A stretch of DNA of 64,000 bases from Natronobacillus azotifigens (GCF_026805325.1 NZ_JAPRAT010000002.1:62001-126000); one strand, 5' to 3'. Numbered from the stretch's first letter, positions 9,616 to 18,708 are shown. Notes: generated from the sequence alone by a model not told the origin. A program made the numbers and translations.

Positions 9616-10719
9616 ATGATGCAAGCGAAAAATATTTTCAATCAGATGTCACCGTACACCCCAGGTAAGCAAATAGAAGACGTGAAAAAAGAATACAACT
9701 TAACAAGGATAGTAAAATTAGCGTCGAATGAGAATCCATTTGGTTTTTCAGATAATGTAAAACAAGCAATAGTAGATTTGACAAAAAACTTAGAAATTTA
9801 TCCAGATGGTTATGCAACGGAATTGCGACAATTGCTTAGTGATCGTCTTGAAGTTGATCCTGATCAATTAGTGTTTGGATGTGGTTCTGATGAAATTGTT
9901 GATATTATTTGCCGTACATATTTAGAATCAGGAACAAATACCATTATTGCTAAGCCGACATTTCCACAATACAAACACAATGCATTAATCCAAGGTGCAG
10001 AAGTAAAAGAAGTGCCATTAATTAATGGTTATCATGATTTGCAAGGGATGTTGGATCAGGTAGATGAGCAGACAAAAATTATTTGGCTATGCACTCCGAA
10101 TAATCCAACTGGATGCATGATTAACAGTACTTCCTTGTCAACGTTTATGCAGCAATGTCCGAGTGATATTCTTGTAGTAGTTGATGAAGCCTATTATGAG
10201 TATATAACTGCTGATAATGCGCCAAATACGATTGCAGCACTTAAGGACTACACGAATTTAATTGTGCTTCGAACATTTTCTAAAGCATACGGATTAGCAG
10301 GTCTTCGGATCGGTTATGGTGTAGCAAATGTAGTGGTAAGTAATGCCCTCAATGTTGCACGAGGGCCATTTAATACAACAAAAGTCGCACAAAAGTCTGC
10401 TATTATAGCACTACAGGACGAAGAGTTTTTACATTATTCCTTAGAAGAAACAAAGAAGAACAAAGCCGACTTGTTGTCTTTTTTCGATGAAATGGAATTA
10501 AAATATTATGATTCAGAAACGAATTTTGTATTTGTTACCTTACCAGTTAGTGGTGACTCGCTTTTTGAACACTTACTTAGTAAAGGTTTTATTATTCGAT
10601 CCGGTGAGGCATTGGGCCATCCAAATGGTGTAAGAATTACAATTGGAAAAAAAGAAGATATGAAAGAGCTTCAAGAACACATTCGGACATTTTTAACTGT
10701 GGATTCAAAGGAGAATTAA
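9616..10719 (+). CDS. hisC: Histidinol-phosphate aminotransferase
   Basis: PLP-dependent transaminase for histidinol phosphate. In bacilli the same enzyme also transaminates prephenate-derived keto acids, which explains its place in an aromatic operon. The 367 residues include LASNENPFG at the N-terminus, NNPTG (in CTPNNPTGCM) and the PLP lysine in TFSKAYGLAGLRIGY. AGGGAGCG precedes the two adjacent ATG codons at 9616 and 9619; either may be used. Position between aroH and tyrA matches B. subtilis once the trp genes are removed. Confidence 0.96.
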   Translation: MMQAKNIFNQMSPYTPGKQIEDVKKEYNLTRIVKLASNENPFGFSDNVKQAIVDLTKNLEIYPDGYATELRQLLSDRLEVDPDQLVFGCGSDEIVDIICRTYLESGTNTIIAKPTFPQYKHNALIQGAEVKEVPLINGYHDLQGMLDQVDEQTKIIWLCTPNNPTGCMINSTSLSTFMQQCPSDILVVVDEAYYEYITADNAPNTIAALKDYTNLIVLRTFSKAYGLAGLRIGYGVANVVVSNALNVARGPFNTTKVAQKSAIIALQDEEFLHYSLEETKKNKADLLSFFDEMELKYYDSETNFVFVTLPVSGDSLFEHLLSKGFIIRSGEALGHPNGVRITIGKKEDMKELQEHIRTFLTVDSKEN

Positions 10720-10725
10720 ATCATT

Positions 10726-11826
10726 GTGGCACAAACGATATTGATTGCTGGACTTGGCTTAATTGGTGGGTCACTAGCATTAAGTATGAAAGAAAATAAC
10801 GATAATCATTTGATCGGTTATGATATAGACCCTAAAGCGATTGCTTATGGAGTAGAGAACGGAATTTTAGATGAGGGTGTTGCAGATTTTAAAGTTGGTA
10901 TCAAGCAAGCCGATATCTGTATTCTAGCTGCACCGGTATCTAAAACGATTGAATTAATCCATAAGATCAATGAGGTTAATTTGGAGAAACCGATCATAAT
11001 TACGGATGTATCCTCGGTAAAAGGATCAATTGAGAAAGCGGCTGAGTGTATTACATCACCATTGGTAACATTTATTGGTGGTCATCCAATGGCAGGTTCA
11101 CACAAAAAAGGAATTGAAGCAGCGAAATCACATTTATTTGAAAACGCAATTTACATTTTAACACCAACGAATGATTGTCCAAAAGAGAAAATAGCACTTT
11201 TAAAAGATGTATTAGCAGGGACAAAAAGTACTTTTATTGAATTAAACCCAGAGGAACATGATGAAATGACAAGTGTTATCTCACATTTTCCACATCTCAT
11301 TGCTTCTTCACTTGTACATCAAGCAAAAAGTTGGCAAACAAAACATGAAAAAATTCCGAGCCTTGCTGCAGGTGGATTTCGTGATATTACGAGAATCGCA
11401 TCGAGTAATCCAGCAATGTGGCAAGATATATTCTTCCAAAATAAGCATGTAATTTCTCGATTATTAACGGATTGGATTGCGGAAATGAATGATTTACAAC
11501 AATTGCTTCAAACAGACAATCAAGTTGAGATGTATGATTATTTAGTGCAGGCGAAAGAATTCCGAGACGGATTAGACAAGACAAAACGAGGCGCTATTCC
11601 TGCATTTTATGATCTATTTGTTGATATATTCGATCAAACAGGAGCGCTATTAAAAGTTGTTTCATTATTAGCAGAAAAAGATATTAGTATTAAAAATATA
11701 GAGATTCTCGAGATTCGTGAAGGTATCACTGGAGTACTTCGTTTAAGTTTTGTAACAAAAGAAGACCAGTTAGCTAGTCATCGTCATCTCACAAAGAATG
11801 GCTATGAAACGATGCTGGAGGAGTAG
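10726..11826 (+). CDS. tyrA: Prephenate dehydrogenase
   Basis: NAD-dependent oxidative decarboxylation of prephenate to 4-hydroxyphenylpyruvate, precursor of tyrosine. GLGLIGGSLA near residue 8 is the dinucleotide fold, and GGHPMAGSHKKGIEAA carries the catalytic histidine region. The C-terminus from about residue 297 (GALLKVVSLLAEKD) is an ACT domain, likely binding tyrosine for feedback. Start is GTG at 10726 with AAGGAG at 10708-10713, a rather long 12-base spacing. Six bases separate it from hisC. Confidence 0.96.
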   Translation: MAQTILIAGLGLIGGSLALSMKENNDNHLIGYDIDPKAIAYGVENGILDEGVADFKVGIKQADICILAAPVSKTIELIHKINEVNLEKPIIITDVSSVKGSIEKAAECITSPLVTFIGGHPMAGSHKKGIEAAKSHLFENAIYILTPTNDCPKEKIALLKDVLAGTKSTFIELNPEEHDEMTSVISHFPHLIASSLVHQAKSWQTKHEKIPSLAAGGFRDITRIASSNPAMWQDIFFQNKHVISRLLTDWIAEMNDLQQLLQTDNQVEMYDYLVQAKEFRDGLDKTKRGAIPAFYDLFVDIFDQTGALLKVVSLLAEKDISIKNIEILEIREGITGVLRLSFVTKEDQLASHRHLTKNGYETMLEE

Positions 11827-11844
11827 AGGGGAGTATATTTATTT

Positions 11845-13134
11845 ATGAATCAGATTACATTACACCCAATAACATCACCGTTAGTTGGAAATATGCTTGT
11901 GCCTGGAGATAAATCGATATCGCACCGTGCTATTATATTCGGATCACTTGCAAAGGGAACAACAGTTATCTCTCATTTTTTAGATGGAGAAGACTGTATG
12001 AGAACTATTCATGCGTTTCAAGCAATGGGCGTAAAGATAAAAAAAGAAGAGCAACGCGTAACGATAGAAAGTAATGGTGTAGAAGCATTAGAAGAACCTT
12101 TAAAACCGATTAATTTAGGCAATTCGGGTACTACAGCTAGACTGTTACTTGGTGTCTTAGCAGGATTACCTTTTCACACGACTTTGTTTGGTGACGAATC
12201 ACTAACAAAACGCCCGATGGATCGTGTTGCAGTCCCACTACGTGAAATGGGTGCGAAGATTGATGGTCGTTTTAATGGTAAATATTTACCAATTTCTACT
12301 CGAGGTGGACAATTACAAGCGATTACTTTTCATCCACCAGTGAAGAGTGCTCAAGTTAAGTCTGGCGTTCTTTTAGCTGGGCTACTTGCCAATGGAATGA
12401 CCGAGGTTATTGAAGAAACGAAAACAAGGGATCATACGGAAAACATGTTTCAAGCATTTGGTGGAGAAATTTCTATTGATGGAAATAAAATCTCGGTAAA
12501 AGGAGAGCAAACCCTAACAGGAACAGACATTCAAGTACCAGGTGATATTTCTTCTGCAGCATTCTTCCTAGTAGCTGCTGCAATTGTACCAGGAAGCAAA
12601 ATTACAATCACTGATGTTGGGTTAAATCAAACACGCACGGGGATTATCGATGTCTTACAGAAAATGAATGTAAAGATCAACGTGGAAGAAGAAAAATTTA
12701 TTGGTGGTGAACCGATTGGTAAGATTACAGTTGAATCTTCAGACATAAAAGCAACAGATATTGATGGCGACATTATTCCGCGCATGATTGATGAGATACC
12801 GATTGTTGCTTTACTAGCTACACAAGCAAAGGGAACGACAATCATTCGGGATGCTGAAGAATTGCGATACAAAGAAACAGATCGAATCGCTTCTGTTGTT
12901 CATACATTAAATAAGCTGGGAGCAAAAATAGAAGCTACAGAAGATGGGATGATCATTGAAGGTGGAACGCCGATCACTGGAGGAGAAGCAGATTCTCATG
13001 GCGATCATCGAATTGGAATGATGATAGCTATCGCTTCCTTGATTGCAAAATCAGATACTATTTTGCACCAACCGGATTCGATAAATATCTCCTATCCCAC
13101 ATTTTTTGATGATTTAGCAAAACTGAAAAAATAA
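11845..13134 (+). CDS. aroA: 3-phosphoshikimate 1-carboxyvinyltransferase (EPSP synthase, class II)
   Basis: Transfers enolpyruvyl from PEP to shikimate 3-phosphate, giving EPSP for AroC. At 429 residues it is full length, with GDKSISHRA near residue 22, LGNSGTTARLLLG, and RPMDRVAVPLREMGA. The four diagnostic motifs of class II (glyphosate-insensitive) enzymes are all visible: GDKS, SAQVK, RDHTE and NQTR. GAGGGGAG sits upstream of ATG 11845. Last gene of the aro operon, followed by a terminator. Called aroE in older B. subtilis naming. Glyphosate insensitivity is inferred from class. Confidence 0.97.
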   Translation: MNQITLHPITSPLVGNMLVPGDKSISHRAIIFGSLAKGTTVISHFLDGEDCMRTIHAFQAMGVKIKKEEQRVTIESNGVEALEEPLKPINLGNSGTTARLLLGVLAGLPFHTTLFGDESLTKRPMDRVAVPLREMGAKIDGRFNGKYLPISTRGGQLQAITFHPPVKSAQVKSGVLLAGLLANGMTEVIEETKTRDHTENMFQAFGGEISIDGNKISVKGEQTLTGTDIQVPGDISSAAFFLVAAAIVPGSKITITDVGLNQTRTGIIDVLQKMNVKINVEEEKFIGGEPIGKITVESSDIKATDIDGDIIPRMIDEIPIVALLATQAKGTTIIRDAEELRYKETDRIASVVHTLNKLGAKIEATEDGMIIEGGTPITGGEADSHGDHRIGMMIAIASLIAKSDTILHQPDSINISYPTFFDDLAKLKK

Positions 13135-13193
13135 GAAAAAAGTTTGTTCGGTAAGAAGAATAACTTTTATTTTACTGCGAACTACTACTTAAG

Positions 13194-13237
13194 CATCTTC
13201 CTAGAAGTCATGTTGTGACTAATGGAAGGTGTTTTTT
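13194..13237 (+). terminator. Rho-independent terminator of the aro operon
   Basis: CATCTTCC (13194-13201) pairs with GGAAGGTG (13224-13231); an inner AGTCA/TGACT stem extends it, and a run of six T follows. Confidence 0.8.
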
Positions 13238-13325
13238 CGTCGTGCATAAATAACACTTTAGAGTACAGAAATTAGTTTATAATTTTTCAAACAACAGAAA
13301 CTAAGATTCGTTTATTTGCTAATGA

Positions 13326-13354
13326 TTGCTTGATTGTAATTTTTTCGGTATGAT
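13326..13354 (+). promoter_or_regulatory. Sigma-A promoter of ypiA
   Basis: TTGCTT at 13326-13331 and TATGAT at 13349-13354, spacing 17, about 48 bases before the ATG. Confidence 0.5.
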
Positions 13355-13401
13355 GAAGCTATTCTTAGGATATCTTGTGTTTAGAAGGGTTGAGTGAAGA
13401 C

Positions 13402-14652
13402 ATGGAAAAAATATATCGTGCCATCGATTTAATTGAACAAAACAATACGGAAGAAGCACTTCGCATATTAGCAAATCATCTACCTCATGCGGAAGAAGAG
13501 GAATTATTTACAATTGCTGATTTATATCAAGAATTAGGGTTAATTACCGAAGCAAAGGAAGTTTTATATGATTTGCTACCAAAATACCCCGATGAAGCAG
13601 ATGTGAAAATTGCGCTTGCCGAAATACATATCGATTTAGAAGAAGATCCAGAAGCAATTGAATTATTAAATAGCATAAATGAAAAGGATCCGCAATACTT
13701 AAGCGTCTTATTGCTATTGGCAGACCTTTATCAAGCTCAGGGCTTGTTTGAAGTAGCAGAACAAAAACTGTTACAAGCTAAGCAACTAGAGCCAAGTGAA
13801 CTATTAATTGACTTTGCTCTTGCCGAATTGGCATTTTCTAATGGTGAATATCAAAAAGCGATCACTCATTACGAAAAAGTATATCGGGAACAAAAAGTAT
13901 TTGCAGCTATTGATATCTCACATCGATTAGCAGAGGCTAATGCGTCGATCGGAGAGTTTGAAACAGCACTAGAGCATTATCAGACGGCTGAGTCAGACGA
14001 TACAGAGACACTATTTCGTTATGGTTTTATTGGCTTCCAGGCAAATCGCTTAGATATTGCGATTAAATCGTGGGAAAAAGTATTAGAACTAGATCCTGAA
14101 TACCCTTCTGTATATCAATACTTAGCAGAAGTTTATGAATCAGAAGGCTTAATTCCGGAAGCCTATTCAACGGCTAAAAAAGGCTTGGCCATGGATTCGT
14201 TGAATAAAGACTTATTTCTGCTAGCTGGTATGCTGGCACGAAAAATTGGGGAATCAGAAAAAGGTTATCAATTTGTTCGCGAAGCAGTAGCAATTGACCC
14301 AGGTTTTAAAGAGGCGGTATTATTTTTAGTAGAAAATTATAAGGATGATGAAGATTTTCAAGCAATAATTGACCTGCTCACACATATTATAGATCAAGGG
14401 GAAGAAGATGGATACTATAAATGGGAGCTTGCCAAAGCTTTAGAAAAGGAAGAAGAATATCAGCAAGCATTAAAATTTTATCAAGATGCATACAATACAT
14501 TTAAGGATGATAGTGATTTCCTTAAGGAGTATGGGTACTTTTTAGTTGAAGAAGGGAGGAAAAATGACGCGATTTCCATTTTCACTCGGTATTTAGCTAT
14601 TGAACCTAGTGACACAGAATTAGAAGCATACTTATCTAGATTAAAGGCATAA
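13402..14652 (+). CDS. ypiA: Tetratricopeptide repeat protein YpiA
   Basis: A 416-residue cytosolic all-helical protein of tandem TPR units, matching YpiA of the B. subtilis aro-ypiA-ypiB order. TPR-type pairs occur throughout, for example LLADLYQAQGLFEVAEQKLLQAKQLEP, with acidic linkers. TPR proteins are scaffolds; no enzymatic motif is present and the partner is unknown. The frame is open from TTG 13375, but MEKIYRAIDLIE at ATG 13402 aligns with the usual N-terminus; the ribosome-binding site (GAAGGG, 13384-13389) is weak. Function beyond protein interaction is not established. Confidence 0.88.
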   Translation: MEKIYRAIDLIEQNNTEEALRILANHLPHAEEEELFTIADLYQELGLITEAKEVLYDLLPKYPDEADVKIALAEIHIDLEEDPEAIELLNSINEKDPQYLSVLLLLADLYQAQGLFEVAEQKLLQAKQLEPSELLIDFALAELAFSNGEYQKAITHYEKVYREQKVFAAIDISHRLAEANASIGEFETALEHYQTAESDDTETLFRYGFIGFQANRLDIAIKSWEKVLELDPEYPSVYQYLAEVYESEGLIPEAYSTAKKGLAMDSLNKDLFLLAGMLARKIGESEKGYQFVREAVAIDPGFKEAVLFLVENYKDDEDFQAIIDLLTHIIDQGEEDGYYKWELAKALEKEEEYQQALKFYQDAYNTFKDDSDFLKEYGYFLVEEGRKNDAISIFTRYLAIEPSDTELEAYLSRLKA

Positions 14653-14729
14653 TGACATTTTAGAGGGGTGAAGGCATCCAATTCATCATATGTGTTACTT
14701 TCCTAAACGATGATTAGGAGGGAAGAAGT

Positions 14730-15290
14730 TTGAGTACTTCGGTATCAGTTCAGGATAAGAAGGAATTTATTCATTGGTTTTTAAAAAATTATCAACTGAA
14801 AAAGCGTGAAAGTGTTTGGATCTTAAATTATTTAACAAACCACGACACGTTGTTGGCGAACGTACACTTTATTCGTGAAGCGCGTTTTTGCCCACGAGGA
14901 ATCATTATTTCAAGCCACTGCTCTAATGATGTTCCTTTTCGTTTCTATAAAAATCATATTGTAACTACAGATGCTGAAAAATCTTTTCATGATATTCGGT
15001 TAAATAGAGATGAACCAATTTATATTCAATTGTGTTTCGAGAACGCCAATCAAAATACACATTATATTGCTGTGCTTGAAGATAATCCGTATTTGCCTGA
15101 CGATTTCTTTATTACGAAAAGAGAAAAAGAACTCGCAAAAGAGTTTATTGATTATACTGTTTTTCAAACACAAAAAAAGCATCTTCATCAAATGATTGAT
15201 TCCGCTCTTGATAACCGTGATCAAGCTGCTTTTGAAGTGTATCTAGAACAATTGCAGGCATTAACAAAATCATATGATGAAAATATTTAG
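14730..15290 (+). CDS. ypiB: UPF0302 family protein YpiB
   Basis: A 186-residue soluble protein of the UPF0302 (YpiB) family, of uncertain molecular function. The conserved stretch KKEFIHWFLKNYQLKKRE, ARFCPRGIIISSHC and PFRFYKNHIVTTDAEKSFHDIRLN is intact, and the end EVYLEQLQAL fits the C-terminal helical extension. TTG start at 14730 with AGGAGGGAAG upstream. In B. subtilis, ypiF and qcrABC (cytochrome bc complex) follow; here ypjA follows instead. Confidence 0.9.
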   Translation: MSTSVSVQDKKEFIHWFLKNYQLKKRESVWILNYLTNHDTLLANVHFIREARFCPRGIIISSHCSNDVPFRFYKNHIVTTDAEKSFHDIRLNRDEPIYIQLCFENANQNTHYIAVLEDNPYLPDDFFITKREKELAKEFIDYTVFQTQKKHLHQMIDSALDNRDQAAFEVYLEQLQALTKSYDENI

Positions 15291-15346
15291 TGTACAAAGG
15301 AACTTGTAAGATCGATTTTAACATGATAATCTTAATAATATATCTG

Positions 15347-15374
15347 AACCCCAACCAATTGGAAGGGGTTTCTT
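15347..15374 (+). terminator. Possible terminator between ypiB and ypjA
   Basis: AACCCC (15347-15352) pairs with GGGGTT (15365-15370) around CCAATTGG. The following TTTCTT is short, so efficiency is doubtful. Confidence 0.45.
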
Positions 15375-15393
15375 GTTTGCGGAGGAAACTACA

Positions 15394-15990
15394 GTGAATC
15401 TTATTTTTACTCTTTTACGTAATCGAACCTTCTTGATCATGTTGTTGTTCATTAATTTTTTTGGAACAATTTATGGCTATTATTGGTACGAAAATCAACT
15501 TGCCCGAACGCCAGCTATTTTTAAAGTGTTTGTGCCAGACAGTCCTACAGCTAGTTTGTTTTTCACCATTTTTTTGCTGTTCTTTATTTTCGGGAAAAAT
15601 GTCCCTTATATTGAAGCGTTAGCATTAGTAACTCTCTTTAAGTATGGGATATGGGCTGTCGTCATGAATATATTGACGCTTATTGTATCAGGTGACCTTA
15701 GCTGGGCAGGCTACATGTTAATTGGTTCCCATGCGGCTATGGCTGTTCAGGGCCTTTTATATGCTCCTTTTTATCGCATAAAAATGCGACATCTTGTTGT
15801 TGCAAGTGTTTGGACATTACATAATGATTTTATTGATTATGTTTATCAAATGATGCCTAGATACCATAGTTTAGATGTATATATGAATGAAATCGGTTAT
15901 TTTACTTTTTGGTTAAGCATGCTCTCCATAGGTCTTGCTTATTATTTAACTATTCACAAAAATAGTCAACTTACCTATCAATATGATTAG
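15394..15990 (+). CDS. ypjA: DUF1405 membrane protein YpjA
   Basis: A 198-residue polytopic membrane protein of the YpjA/DUF1405 family. About five or six hydrophobic segments are visible, with IMLLFINFFGTIYGYYWYENQL near residue 20 and the family's conserved VPDSPTASLFF and LTLFKYGIWAVVMNI segments. GTG at 15394 with CGGAGGAAAC just upstream is chosen over TTG 15373. In B. subtilis it lies after qcrC; here the bc-complex genes are missing from the site. Molecular role is unknown. Confidence 0.88.
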   Translation: MNLIFTLLRNRTFLIMLLFINFFGTIYGYYWYENQLARTPAIFKVFVPDSPTASLFFTIFLLFFIFGKNVPYIEALALVTLFKYGIWAVVMNILTLIVSGDLSWAGYMLIGSHAAMAVQGLLYAPFYRIKMRHLVVASVWTLHNDFIDYVYQMMPRYHSLDVYMNEIGYFTFWLSMLSIGLAYYLTIHKNSQLTYQYD

Positions 15991-16052
15991 TTCTACAAAT
16001 CCCGATATTTTCATAAGCTAATTGTAGTTTACTTGTGAAAGAAGGGATCTTA

Positions 16053-16316
16053 ATGGTTGCTGGCTGGTATGGTCAATTAGTAGCTTATACTGTATTAAAT
16101 GGATTAAAACGTATGGCTTCCCTAAGTGTTCTGGATATTTTAACAACTCCACCGGAGCCACAAAATAAAATATCTTTTCTTACTTTTTCTTTAATTATTT
16201 TGGGGGTTATTGCCCTCACTTTGACGTATGTTGGTTTTCGGAAATATCAGGCTGAGCAGAAGAAAGAAAGACTAGAACAAAAGAAGACTAACGACAAAAT
16301 GAACTCAAATGAATGA
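16053..16316 (+). CDS. Small membrane protein, possibly the C-terminal remnant of sporulation protein YpjB
   Basis: An 87-residue ORF with one transmembrane segment (TFSLIILGVIALTLTYVGF) and a charged, lysine-rich cytosolic tail. It lies where ypjB (about 264 residues) sits in B. subtilis, and a single helix ending in YVGxRKY resembles the end of that family as I remember it. If so, roughly two thirds, the extracytoplasmic part, has been lost. Start ATG 16053 has AGAAGGGATC upstream; GTG 16035 is an alternative. A unique small membrane protein is the other reading. Confidence 0.5.
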   Translation: MVAGWYGQLVAYTVLNGLKRMASLSVLDILTTPPEPQNKISFLTFSLIILGVIALTLTYVGFRKYQAEQKKERLEQKKTNDKMNSNE

Positions 16317-16403
16317 GTATGAATGTTTAGTTATGAAAGATATCATGGTGGCTAGCATATGATCAGTATCACACTTTTCTAATGATGATTAATAGTAATA
16401 AAG

Positions 16404-16438
16404 AGACAGTTGACCATGAAGGTTAGCTGTCTTTTTTA
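16404..16438 (+). terminator. Rho-independent terminator
   Basis: A 12-bp stem (16404-16415 with 16421-16432, two GU pairs) with a 5-base loop and T run closes the ypjA unit. Confidence 0.8.
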
Positions 16439-16540
16439 TTACGAGAGCCGAGATTATCCCCTGTTTCACAAACATATCGTTCCCAAAAAGAATTTGACAC
16501 AAACAGTGCTGTAGTGCTCTCTAACTGCTACTCAAATGAA

Positions 16541-16674
16541 ATTGGCCCCCTTTCCTCAGGCGCGGCTTCAGCTAACTCGGAAGAAATGCACTTCCGAGTG
16601 GATCTTCAGCTCGTGGGACTGCGATTACTCGTCCCATCAAAAACATTCGCTATTCCTGCAGGAGTGTCGCCAAT
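16541..16674 (-). repeat. Structured repeat, copy 1 (inverted relative to copy 2)
   Basis: A 134-base unit bounded by ATTGGC and GCCAAT. Read on the minus strand it shares with copy 2 the order: ACTCCTG, AGATCCACT, an inner hairpin, AGTTAGCTGA, GGAAAGG. The inner hairpin is a perfect 9-bp stem (16575-16583 with 16591-16599). No ORF. Such fold-conserved intergenic units resemble repeats scattered through Bacillaceae genomes. Confidence 0.75.
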
Positions 16675-16749
16675 GTAATTTGATCCGCTAGTTTAGCTCC
16701 TAAAAGCTGCATAAAAAACACACTTCAAATGTTTCTGATAACCAGCGAA

Positions 16750-16869
16750 GTCAGCAAATGGATGAGACTCCTGTGGGAACAGCACAAGCCGAAGATCCAC
16801 TTGGTAAAGTGTTTTTCTTTACCAAGTTAGCTGAGGCTGTGCCCACGGAAAGGGAATCCATTTGCTGAC
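16750..16869 (+). repeat. Structured repeat, copy 2
   Basis: A 120-base unit closed by a perfect 14-bp terminal stem (16750-16763 with 16856-16869). The inner hairpin is 11 bp (16799-16809 with 16817-16827), with an intermediate helix of GTGGG/CCCAC and CACA/TGTG. Its inner stem differs in sequence from copy 1 yet still pairs perfectly. Confidence 0.8.
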
Positions 16870-16954
16870 GTAGCGGGATGATTCGTTAATGTACAGTTTA
16901 TTCAAACTTAGTCATAAACAATGATGGATTTAGCAAACAAATTTTAATTACAAA

Positions 16955-16989
16955 CAGAAAAACTGGTCATTATTAGACCGGTTTTTCTG
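16955..16989. terminator. Bidirectional terminator-like hairpin
   Basis: A 14-bp stem (16955-16968 with 16976-16989, one GU) rich in A on the left and T on the right. No gene immediately upstream uses it. The region 16439-17107 holds only this and the two repeats. Confidence 0.65.
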
Positions 16990-17107
16990 CTTGCACAAAA
17001 TTATTTCGACAAATTAACTAAAAGATTTGTCAAATGAATGAGTTTTCGCTAACATTAGAGAAGAAGTATTTTAGGAGTACTAGAAGGATGTTAAAAAGGA
17101 GATCATA

Positions 17108-17464
17108 ATGGAAGGTCAAAATAAAGCTACTCTACATGACATGCAAGATCGCGTTGATACATATATTTCTCAATTTAAAGAAGGCTATTTCCGTCCTTTA
17201 ACTATGATTGCTCGGTTAAGTGAAGAAATAGGTGAATTAGCTAGAGAAGTAAATCATGTTTATGGAGAAAAACCGAAAAAAATAACAGAAGACGAAAATA
17301 CAATCGAAAACGAATTAGGTGATTTACTATTCGTATTGTTGTCTTTTGCAAACTCATTACATATCAATTTGGAAGATGCTTTTGATCAGTCGATGACAAA
17401 AATCGAAACAAGAGATAAAGACAGATGGACAAAAAAAGAAGTGGAGTGTGAACAGGATGAGTAA
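17108..17464 (+). CDS. ypjD: MazG-like nucleotide pyrophosphohydrolase YpjD
   Basis: A 118-residue all-alpha NTP pyrophosphohydrolase of the MazG superfamily, which hydrolyses (d)NTPs, probably non-canonical ones, to monophosphates. Magnesium-binding motifs are EEIGELAREV (ExxE) near residue 41 and ENELGDLLFVLL (ExxxD) near residue 66. AAAAAGGAGAT precedes the ATG. It overlaps dapB by eight bases, as expected for the B. subtilis ypjD-dapB pair. Substrate is not determined by the sequence. Confidence 0.92.
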   Translation: MEGQNKATLHDMQDRVDTYISQFKEGYFRPLTMIARLSEEIGELAREVNHVYGEKPKKITEDENTIENELGDLLFVLLSFANSLHINLEDAFDQSMTKIETRDKDRWTKKEVECEQDE

Positions 17465-18266
17465 AGTTCGTGTTGTTGTTGCGGGAGCAAGTGGTAAAAT
17501 GGGAAGTGAAGCTTTACGTATGATTGAAAAACAAGAGGATTTGGAATTAGTAGCGTGCATTGATTTACATAACGACGGAAAAAAAGTGAAAGAAATTGAA
17601 GGGTTACCAAATTTTGATGCATTGTTTTATAATGATATTGACCGTTGCTTTTCCAATGAAGAAGCCGATGTCTTAATTGATCTAACAAGTCCGGAAGTTG
17701 GTTATCGTCATACAAAAAAAGCGATCGAAAACGGTATTCGTCCAGTGGTAGGAACAACAGGGTTTACAAAGGAACAGATAACGGAGTTATCCTCGCTAGC
17801 TAAGAAACAAAAGACAGGTGCAGTTATTGCCCCAAACTTTGCAATGGGTGCTGTTTTGATGATGCAATTTTCAAAATTAGCAGCAAAGTATTTTCCTGAT
17901 GTAGAAATCATTGAAAAACACCATGATCAAAAATTAGATGCACCATCAGGTACTGCTGTAAAAACTGCTGAATTAATTCAAGAAGGTAGAAAGAAAAAAG
18001 TACAAGGGCACCCTGATGAACAAGAAACGATTGACGGAGCAAGGGGTGCTGATTTTGACGGAATGCGAATTCATAGTGTTCGGTTACCAGGTCTTGTTGC
18101 TCATCAAGAAGTGATTTTTGCTGGGCCAGGTGAAAACTTAACCATACAACACGATTCTTTTCATCGAGAGTCCTTTATGTCAGGAATAAAGTTTGCTATT
18201 GATCATGTAGTGAACATGGACGAACTTGTTTATGGTTTAGAAAACTTAATGTTGGATAAAGAATAA
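17457..18266 (+). CDS. dapB: 4-hydroxy-tetrahydrodipicolinate reductase
   Basis: NAD(P)H-dependent reductase of the lysine/diaminopimelate pathway, supplying cell-wall and spore dipicolinate precursors. The 269 residues begin with the dinucleotide motif VVAGASGKMG; GTTGFT and EKHHDQKLDAPSGTA carry the catalytic histidine and lysine and the substrate loop. ATG 17457 (GGAG at 17443-17446) is chosen over GTG 17448, which is too close to the ribosome-binding site. It is translationally coupled to ypjD. Confidence 0.97.
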   Translation: MSKVRVVVAGASGKMGSEALRMIEKQEDLELVACIDLHNDGKKVKEIEGLPNFDALFYNDIDRCFSNEEADVLIDLTSPEVGYRHTKKAIENGIRPVVGTTGFTKEQITELSSLAKKQKTGAVIAPNFAMGAVLMMQFSKLAAKYFPDVEIIEKHHDQKLDAPSGTAVKTAELIQEGRKKKVQGHPDEQETIDGARGADFDGMRIHSVRLPGLVAHQEVIFAGPGENLTIQHDSFHRESFMSGIKFAIDHVVNMDELVYGLENLMLDKE

Positions 18267-18285
18267 AATTTAGGGAGATGAAAAA

Positions 18286-18708
18286 ATGAAAATATCTTTA
18301 ATCGCACATGATAAAAAGAAAGAACAAATGATTCAATTTGCAACATCTTATCGTCACATTTTAGCAGAACATGAACTATTTGCAACAGGCACAACCGGGC
18401 AAAAAATACAAGATGCTACTGGATTATCCGTTGTTCGTTTTCAATCCGGCCCAATTGGTGGAGATCAACAAATAGGTGCAAAAATTGCAGAAAACGATAT
18501 GGATTTAATTATTTTCTTCCGTGATCCATTGACTTCTCAACCTCACGAGCCGGACATTAGTGCCTTGATGCGTCTTTGTGATGTTCATCAAATCCCACTT
18601 GTAACGAATTTGGCTGGTGCTGAGATCGTTATTCGTGCATTAGAGGCTGGTTTTTTTGCTTGGCGAGAAATTGTACGTGATGTAGATAACTTGGATAGTA
18701 ATACATGA
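18286..18708 (+). CDS. mgsA: Methylglyoxal synthase
   Basis: Converts dihydroxyacetone phosphate to methylglyoxal, a glycolytic bypass used under phosphate limitation. The 140-residue protein starts [14 protein letters not shown]. The active-site [24 protein letters not shown] and [15 protein letters not shown] segments all match the family. GGGAGATG precedes the ATG. It overlaps bshA by four bases. In B. subtilis bshB1 lies between mgsA and bshA; it is absent here. Confidence 0.97.
   Translation: MKISLIAHDKKKEQMIQFATSYRHILAEHELFATGTTGQKIQDATGLSVVRFQSGPIGGDQQIGAKIAENDMDLIIFFRDPLTSQPHEPDISALMRLCDVHQIPLVTNLAGAEIVIRALEAGFFAWREIVRDVDNLDSNT

Noticed and set aside
16439..17107. Possible hidden gene in the longest gene-free stretch
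   Set aside because: All frames are short; the content is explained by the two structured repeats and a terminator hairpin.
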